Assembly (NCBI GenBank): GCA_015075515.1
Contig: JABTUE010000002.1
Location: 1 to 64,000, forward strand
Direction of reading: 5' to 3'
DNA from: Planctomycetota bacterium
GTDB lineage: Bacteria; Planctomycetota; UBA8742; UBA2392
Length of the DNA: 64,000 bases
The notes below the pieces were generated by a model that searched no databases, was not told the DNA's origin, and saw nothing but the letters and a program-made list of their open reading frames with translations. This document shows, piece after piece, positions 59,379 through 64,000 of this stretch (within the stretch, counting starts at the first letter, position 1; each line of letters starts with the position of its first letter). The position numbers and the translations under genes were made by a program.

Positions 59379-60754
59379 GCGCTTCCTGTGGCGGCCTTGA
59401 GGGCGTCAATGCGCTGTTCGACATCGCGGAATTCCATGTCTTCCAGGAACAGCCCGCGGAACTTGTCCAGCGCGGCGCCCATGTCGCCTTTCTTTTCCAG
59501 CAGATCGGCCTGGGTGTACATCAGTTCTTTCTTCAGTTCTTCGTCCAGGTCCGTCAACTGGCCCTCGACGTTGGAAAGCTGGGTTTCCGCCATCTCCAGG
59601 CGGCCCATCGCCACCAGACACTGGGCCATCATCAGGCCGGACTGCTTGGCGTGTTTGGGGCTCTTGACAGCCTTCTGGAAGTGCTTGAAGGCATCCTGCT
59701 GGCGACCGGCCTCGAACAGCGCCTTGCCGTAGTTGAACTGCTTGTCCAGATCGGTGGGTGCGGCCTCGACCATGCGGCCGTATTCTTCAAGCTGGAAGGC
59801 CTTTTTCTGCTCGCGGATCTGCTGTTCCTTGGCCTGGTAGGCCGCGGCCTTCTGGGGTTCTTCCTGGGCTTTCTGCTGGCACAGGCGGATCATGGCGTCG
59901 AAGTACATGTTGCGGTACTTGGCGCCCTCTTCGGCGATTTCGGTGGCGCTGGGGTCAACCTTGACAAAGGCGAACAGGCGGTCGGCGGCCTCGTTGTACT
60001 TGCGGCGCTTGACCAGAATTTCGGCGATCGTGCGCACCACGCGGCGGTCCAGCGGGTTCTGCTTGAGTTTTTCTTCTTCCTCGCGCAGCAGGGTGTCGGC
60101 GTCTTCTTCGGTCAGCATGCCCTTGCGCAGCTTTTCCAGCTTGTCGGCTTCGCCGCGGTCCTTGACCAGGTCGTAGGACGACTTGACGGTGCCGGTGCCG
60201 ACACCGACGTTCTTGTTGTAGGCCTGGGCGGCGATGTCCTTGCTGAGCTGTTTGACGTCCTTGTCGTTGGGGGCGATCTTCAGCGCGCGGTTGAGGCAGG
60301 CCTGGGCCTCCTGCACCTTGCCGACCTTGATGTAGGCCTTGGCCAGAAGCTGCAGCGTGGCGGCGTCCTTTTCACTGGCGACGTCGCCGTTTTTCACGGC
60401 GAACTCGAGCACGGCCACGGCGGCGTCCTGGTGGTTGAGAGTCATCAGGACTTCGGCGACGCGGCGGTTGTACTTGAGGTTCTTGGGGTCCTTGGCGACC
60501 AGTTTTTCGGTTTCCTCCAGCAGCTTGGCCGGGTCCTTGCTGACCATCATCGTCTTTACGGCGCCAAAGCCGAAGGTCTTGGGGTACCCGATCTCGTCGT
60601 ACTTCTTGACCAGTGCCACGCGGAAATTGCGGCGCGCGTCGGCGTTGCCAGGGTCGGCCATCATGGCCGACTCGTACATCTGGATCGCGTAGTCGTAGTT
60701 GCGCTTTTTCAGCGCGTCGTCTGCCTTGGCGAGAAACTTGCTTACGTCAGCCAT
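59375..60754 (-). CDS. Cytoplasmic TPR protein, 459 residues
   Basis: A 459-residue all-helical protein with several TPR units: an N-terminal pair (KFLAKADDALKKRNYDYAIQMYESAMMADPGNADARRNF), further units near 70-170 and the C-terminal third (LDKQFNYGKALFEAGRQQDAFKHFQKAV). A Lys/Glu-rich coiled segment joins them. No signal peptide or membrane helix. ATG 60754 is preferred; an upstream extension is Pro/Ser-rich and unlikely. Function unknown; such proteins are often scaffolds. Confidence 0.72.
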   Translation of the reverse strand: MADVSKFLAKADDALKKRNYDYAIQMYESAMMADPGNADARRNFRVALVKKYDEIGYPKTFGFGAVKTMMVSKDPAKLLEETEKLVAKDPKNLKYNRRVAEVLMTLNHQDAAVAVLEFAVKNGDVASEKDAATLQLLAKAYIKVGKVQEAQACLNRALKIAPNDKDVKQLSKDIAAQAYNKNVGVGTGTVKSSYDLVKDRGEADKLEKLRKGMLTEEDADTLLREEEEKLKQNPLDRRVVRTIAEILVKRRKYNEAADRLFAFVKVDPSATEIAEEGAKYRNMYFDAMIRLCQQKAQEEPQKAAAYQAKEQQIREQKKAFQLEEYGRMVEAAPTDLDKQFNYGKALFEAGRQQDAFKHFQKAVKSPKHAKQSGLMMAQCLVAMGRLEMAETQLSNVEGQLTDLDEELKKELMYTQADLLEKKGDMGAALDKFRGLFLEDMEFRDVEQRIDALKAATGSA

Positions 60755-60807
60755 TGGGGCATCCCCTGTGGTGCCTGCGGAAGAACCAACCGTCGCCCGG
60801 TCCGGAA

Positions 60808-60835
60808 CTTGTATTGAAGCCAATGGCGGGGCCAA
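60808..60835 (-). promoter_or_regulatory. Candidate promoter of the TPR gene pair
   Basis: On the minus strand TTGGCC (60835-60830), 16 bases, TACAAG (60813-60808). Gives a leader of about 45 bases with GGGG as a possible ribosome site. The rest of the 176-base divergent gap has no gene. Confidence 0.35.
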
Positions 60836-60855
60836 GTGCAAGCCTGCGCGGTGCG

Positions 60856-60883
60856 TTGTGGCGCGGCCAAAACAGGCTAGACT
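60856..60883 (+). promoter_or_regulatory. Candidate promoter of def
   Basis: TTGTGG (60856-60861), 16 bases, TAGACT (60878-60883), 48 bases before the deformylase start codon. Confidence 0.4.
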
Positions 60884-60930
60884 CCGGGCATGGCCGCAAC
60901 GCCGCGGGCGTTATGGCACAGAGGTGAACC

Positions 60931-61455
60931 GTGTACGAGATTCTGCGCTACCCCGACCCGATCCTGTTGAAAGTCGCCGAACCGGTGACCGATTTCGGGC
61001 CGCGCCTGGCCCAGGTGATCGAGGAGATGTTTTTCACCATGTACCACGCGCGCGGCGTGGGACTGGCCGCGCCACAGGTGGGCATTTCCAGACGCATGTA
61101 CGTGGTGAACTGCGGCGAAGGCCAGCCGCCGGAATCCGAAATCGCGCTGATCAACCCCGAAATTGTGAGCGTCGAAGGCGAGCAATACAGCGACGAGGGC
61201 TGCCTGAGCTTTCCCGGCCTGTACGCCAAAAAGCTGCGCCCGGCCAAAGTGACCATGAAGGCCCAGGACGTGACGGGCAAGTGGTTTGAAGTAACAGGCG
61301 AGGGGCTGCTGGCGCGCGCCTTTGTGCACGAGCTGGACCACCTTGACGGCAAGGTGTTCGTCAACGACCTTGAGCCGCAGGAGTACATCAAGCTGCGCAA
61401 GGATCTTGAACAGATGAAGCGCGAATACAAGCGCGAACACGCGCGGTCGCGGTAA
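60931..61455 (+). CDS. def: Peptide deformylase
   Basis: Removes the formyl group from the N-terminal Met of new proteins, a metal-dependent (Fe2+) hydrolase. 174 residues. All three motifs are present: GVGLAAPQVG (42-51), EGCLSFPG with metal ligand Cys91, and HELDHLDG with ligands His133 and His137 and catalytic Glu134. GTG 60931 follows AGAGG. The usual neighbour fmt is not here. Ends 11 bases before the convergent ridA. Confidence 0.95.
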   Translation: MYEILRYPDPILLKVAEPVTDFGPRLAQVIEEMFFTMYHARGVGLAAPQVGISRRMYVVNCGEGQPPESEIALINPEIVSVEGEQYSDEGCLSFPGLYAKKLRPAKVTMKAQDVTGKWFEVTGEGLLARAFVHELDHLDGKVFVNDLEPQEYIKLRKDLEQMKREYKREHARSR

Positions 61456-61466
61456 CGCCGACGCCG

Positions 61467-61844
61467 CTATTCCAGCCGGGCAATGCAGTCAATTTCAACC
61501 AGCGCGTCCTTGGGCAGGCGCGCGGCCTCGACCGTGGCGCGGGCCGGGCGGTGTTCGCCCAGCGCGCGGGCGTACACTTCGTTCACGGCGGCAAAGTCGT
61601 TCATGCTCTTGAGAAAGATCGTGGTCTTGACCACGTCGCGCAGCTCGCAACCGGCGCCACGCAGCACCGCAGCCAGGTTTTTCATCACCTGGGCGGCCTG
61701 GTCGGCGGCGGTGGCCCCCACCATCTGGCCGGTCTTGGGGTCCAGCGCGATCTGACCCGAACAGAACACAAAGCCGCCGGCAACGTAAGCCTGCGAATAG
61801 GGGCCGATGGCGGCGGGCGCTTCGGCGGTGGCAATCGGCTTCAT
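61467..61844 (-). CDS. ridA: RidA family reactive enamine/imine deaminase
   Basis: Hydrolyses 2-aminoacrylate and related reactive enamines/imines made by PLP enzymes. 125 residues. The family pattern PAAIGPYSQAYVAGGFVFCSGQ at the start and the RATVEAARLPKDALVEIDCIA end with the catalytic arginine are intact. ATG 61844 overlaps the stop of the FmdB-like gene (ATGA), so it is part of the dnaJ-grpE cluster. A longer upstream frame overlaps that gene and is not coding. Confidence 0.93.
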   Translation of the reverse strand: MKPIATAEAPAAIGPYSQAYVAGGFVFCSGQIALDPKTGQMVGATAADQAAQVMKNLAAVLRGAGCELRDVVKTTIFLKSMNDFAAVNEVYARALGEHRPARATVEAARLPKDALVEIDCIARLE

Positions 61845-62146
61845 GCTTTGCCTTTCTTCTTGCCCGGCGCGGCGCCGTCCTTTTTGGCTTCGGGTTTGGC
61901 TTCGGCTTTGGCGGGTTCGGGCGCGGGGTCGGTTTTGGGCTTGTCGGTGGCGGGGGAATCCTTGCGGGCGTAATCGGTCAGGTAAAACCCGGCGCCCTTG
62001 AAGATCAGGCCCGATCCCATGCCGATCAGACGGCGCAGGCGGCGCTTGCCGCAGCGCGGGCATTTGCGCAACGGCGGGGCCGAAATGCTCTGCATGTGTT
62101 CGAAGTTGTGGCCGCAATCGGGGCACTCAAAGTCATAGGTGGGCAT
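61841..62146 (-). CDS. FmdB-family zinc ribbon protein
   Basis: A 101-residue protein. The N-terminal half is the FmdB/CxxC zinc ribbon: MPTYDFECPDCGHNFE and CPRCGKRRLRRLIGMGSG, two CxxC pairs coordinating zinc. The second half is disordered, rich in Lys, Pro and Ala (KPKTDPAPEPAKAEAKPEA). Function of the family is not established; it may bind nucleic acid or regulate transcription. ATG 62146 gives the standard family start; a GTG at 62152 overlapping the grpE stop (GTGA) is an alternative start that couples translation. Confidence 0.85.
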   Translation of the reverse strand: MPTYDFECPDCGHNFEHMQSISAPPLRKCPRCGKRRLRRLIGMGSGLIFKGAGFYLTDYARKDSPATDKPKTDPAPEPAKAEAKPEAKKDGAAPGKKKGKA

Positions 62147-62148
62147 GG

Positions 62149-62790
62149 TCACGCCTTCTTGTTGACACTGACCTTGGCGGCGCGCAGCACGCGGTCGTGC
62201 AGCGTCCAGCCGCGCTCAAACTCCTGGGCCACCACGTTGTCGTCAAGGTCGGGGTTGCTGGCGGTCATGACGGCGTCGTGGGTGGCGGGGTCAAAGGGCC
62301 TGCCCGCGGCCTCAATCGGGCGGATTTCGTGGCGGGCCAGCGCGTCGGCAAACAGGCGCGCCACCAGTTCCAGCCCCTTGTACAGGCCGTCAAAATCTTT
62401 GGCCGACTGGGCGGCCCCCAGCGCGCGGGTCAGGTTGTCCAGAACCGGCAGCAGGTCGCGGGCCAGCGGCGCGCAGGCGTAGCGCACGGCCTCTTCCTGG
62501 TCGCGGCGCAGGCGCTTGATCGTGTTTTCCAGGTCGGCCTGGGCGCGCCGCGCCACGGCCAGCCAGTGATCGGCCCTGGCGGCCTCTTCGGCCAGTGCCA
62601 GCAGCTCGTCGTCGGAAAGTTCGCGCAGGCGCGCGGCCTTGCTCGCGGGCGTGTCCTGGGCCTGGGCGATTTCCTCGCCGTGGCGGGCCTTTTCGGCGGT
62701 CTGGGCGGCCTGCTGGTCGCCAAGGGCCTGTTCGGCCGCGTGGGATTCGGTCTGGGGGCCTTCGGGTTCGATTTCGTGTTTCTTGGCCAT
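62149..62790 (-). CDS. grpE: Nucleotide exchange factor GrpE
   Basis: Exchange factor that releases ADP from DnaK. 213 residues. A long N-terminal charged region (1-75) precedes the coiled-coil dimer helix and the conserved core VLDNLTRALGAAQ ... GLELVARLFADALARHEIRPI, GRPFDPATHDAVM and NVVAQEFERGWTLHDRVLRAAKVSV. Follows dnaJ by 27 bases on the same strand. No dnaK gene is in the window. Heat regulation likely but no CIRCE element is seen in this part. Confidence 0.95.
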   Translation of the reverse strand: MAKKHEIEPEGPQTESHAAEQALGDQQAAQTAEKARHGEEIAQAQDTPASKAARLRELSDDELLALAEEAARADHWLAVARRAQADLENTIKRLRRDQEEAVRYACAPLARDLLPVLDNLTRALGAAQSAKDFDGLYKGLELVARLFADALARHEIRPIEAAGRPFDPATHDAVMTASNPDLDDNVVAQEFERGWTLHDRVLRAAKVSVNKKA

Positions 62791-62817
62791 GGCGTGGCTG
62801 CGTTCCGTGTCTGCTGC

Positions 62818-63942
62818 CTATTTGGTGAACATCTTGCGCACTTTGTCGAGGAATGATTTGCGTTCGGGCGAGATGTTCTGTTCTTCGGTTTCGGCAAACT
62901 CGCGCAGCAGGCGCTCCTGGTCGCGGGTGAGTTTGGCCGGCACCTCAATGGCGATTTCCACCAGCTGGTCGCCCCTGCCGTAGCCGTCAAGTTTCGGGAA
63001 ACCCTCGCCGCGCATGCGCAGAACCTGGCCGCTCTGGGTGCCGCGGGCGATTTTCAGTTCGGCCTTGCCCTTGAGCGTGGGCACTTCAATCGAGGCGCCC
63101 AGCGCGGCCTGGGCAAAGCCGACGGGCACAACCAGATAGACGTCGGCCCCGGCGCGCTTGAACAGCGGGTGAGGCTTGATGTGCACGTCGCACAACAGGT
63201 CGCCCGGCGGGGCGCCGTTTTCGCCGGCTTCGCCCTCGCCGGCCACGCGCAGGGTCATGCCGTCTTCGATGCCGGCGGGAACCTTGATCGTGATTTCGCG
63301 CTCTTTGGCGACGCGGCCGCTGCCGTGGCATTTGGGGCAGGCGTCGGTGATGACTTCGCCGCGGCCCTGGCAGCGCGGGCAGGTGCTGCGCATGGAAAAG
63401 AAGCCGGCGCTGGTCATGACCACGCCCTGGCCGCCGCACTGCTTGCAGGTGGCGGGGGTGGTTCCGGGCTTGGCGCCGGTGCCGCCGCAGGTGTCGCAGC
63501 TTTCGTTGCGGCGCAGCGAGATGACCTTTTCGACGGTCTGGGCAACGTCGGTGAACTCAAGCGTGATCGAACAGCGCAACGACGCCCCGCGCCGGCCGGC
63601 GGTGCGCGTGCCCCCGCGACCGCCGCCGAACATGTCGCCAAAGATGCTGCCGCCGAAGATGTCGGAAAACGCCGAAAAGATGTCCTCGACGTTGGCAAAG
63701 CCGGGCCCGCCCTGAAAGCCGGGGCCTTCATGGCCGAACTGGTCGTAGGCGCGGCGCTTTTCGGGATCCTGCAATACGCCGTAGGCCTCGGCCGCTTCCT
63801 TGAACTTTTCCTCGGCTTCCTTGTCGCCGGGGTTGCGGTCGGGGTGGTATTTCAGCGCCAGCTTGTGGTACGCCTTCTTGATCTCGTCGGGCGAAGAGTT
63901 CTTGGCGACGCCCAGAACCTCGTAGTAATCGCGTTTCGCCAT
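62818..63942 (-). CDS. dnaJ: Chaperone protein DnaJ
   Basis: Full-length type I J-protein that delivers clients to DnaK and stimulates its ATPase. 374 residues. J domain with HPD at 33-35 (YHPDRNPG), Gly/Phe-rich segment (about 70-115, GFQGGPGF), the four-repeat zinc finger [32 protein letters not shown], and the C-terminal substrate domains. Start ATG 63942; the ORF before it ends 21 bases upstream. First complete gene of the dnaJ-grpE-fmdB-like-ridA cluster. Confidence 0.96.
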   Translation of the reverse strand: MAKRDYYEVLGVAKNSSPDEIKKAYHKLALKYHPDRNPGDKEAEEKFKEAAEAYGVLQDPEKRRAYDQFGHEGPGFQGGPGFANVEDIFSAFSDIFGGSIFGDMFGGGRGGTRTAGRRGASLRCSITLEFTDVAQTVEKVISLRRNESCDTCGGTGAKPGTTPATCKQCGGQGVVMTSAGFFSMRSTCPRCQGRGEVITDACPKCHGSGRVAKEREITIKVPAGIEDGMTLRVAGEGEAGENGAPPGDLLCDVHIKPHPLFKRAGADVYLVVPVGFAQAALGASIEVPTLKGKAELKIARGTQSGQVLRMRGEGFPKLDGYGRGDQLVEIAIEVPAKLTRDQERLLREFAETEEQNISPERKSFLDKVRKMFTK

Positions 63943-63963
63943 GCGTCCCCGCCAGAGGGCCGG

Positions 63964-64000
63964 TTACTTCTTTCGCCGGATGAGCCCTGACTTCATGTCG
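63964..64000 (-). CDS. C-terminal end of a gene cut by the window edge
   Basis: On the minus strand the frame ...DMKSGLIRRKK ends with TAA at 63966-63964. Only the last 11-12 codons are in view, so no family can be named. A basic end just before dnaJ could belong to many genes. It could also be a chance frame. Confidence 0.3.
   Translation of the reverse strand, partial: DMKSGLIRRKK

Overview
This 64 kb window comes from a GC-rich, gene-dense bacterial chromosome. Almost every base is coding, genes often overlap by 1-4 nt (ATGA, GTGA, TGATG), and no insertion sequence, prophage or CRISPR array is visible. Lipoprotein signals, a SurA-like foldase, a WaaG-like glycosyltransferase and a C-terminal sorting tail point to a diderm. 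A large Ser/Thr kinase, MoxR/von Willebrand (vWA) proteins, AsnRS plus GatB and many TPR proteins fit a Planctomycetota-like lineage. That placement is inference: no rRNA or ribosomal protein gene is present to test it.

Layout. 1-6 kb: an rRNA cytosine methyltransferase, then a minus-strand run thiC, RimK-type ATP-grasp ligase and two tandem DinB-like paralogues, with a third DinB-like gene divergent from thiC. 6-12.4 kb: a glycine-rich lipoprotein, and pdxA coupled to a membrane vWA protein. 12.5-18 kb (plus): asnS, a degenerate HAD protein, gatB, NUDIX, a membrane permease and a metallophosphoesterase. 18-21.6 kb: a MoxR AAA+ ATPase fused to an RDD membrane domain, divergent from a secreted HEAT/vWA protein. 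21.6-27.8 kb: queC, a protein with a very acidic tail, mfd, a parvulin-type foldase and a small MerR protein. 27.8-38 kb: a surface protein with a sorting tail, an ArsR/AHSA1 pair, a glycosyltransferase, a dual-specificity phosphatase, a transmembrane Ser/Thr kinase with small membrane proteins beside it, and a degenerate NeuB-like protein.

38-51.5 kb: an aldehyde dehydrogenase; a five-gene Gld-type ABC operon (ATPase, permease, GldG-like, DUF4340 fused to parvulin, second permease) linked by 1-4 nt overlaps; and divergently an ECF sigma factor, a membrane anti-sigma candidate and a secreted protein. The sigma gene and the secreted-protein gene share a bipartite promoter-like element with identical spacing, so they probably form one autoregulated regulon. 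A second, divergent RimK-like protein lies next to tRNA-Lys(CTT).

51.9-57.6 kb: the most unusual region. Four tandem paralogues each start with the same short peptide, which resembles the segment that follows the ATPase in STAND/AAA regulators, and continue into KLC-type TPRs of 40-residue period with no NTPase domain. The same 31-nt block is identical in all four genes.

57.6-64 kb: an AlkD-like DNA glycosylase, iron superoxide dismutase with a recognisable promoter, two overlapping TPR genes, peptide deformylase, and a minus-strand dnaJ-grpE-fmdB-like-ridA cluster running to the window end.
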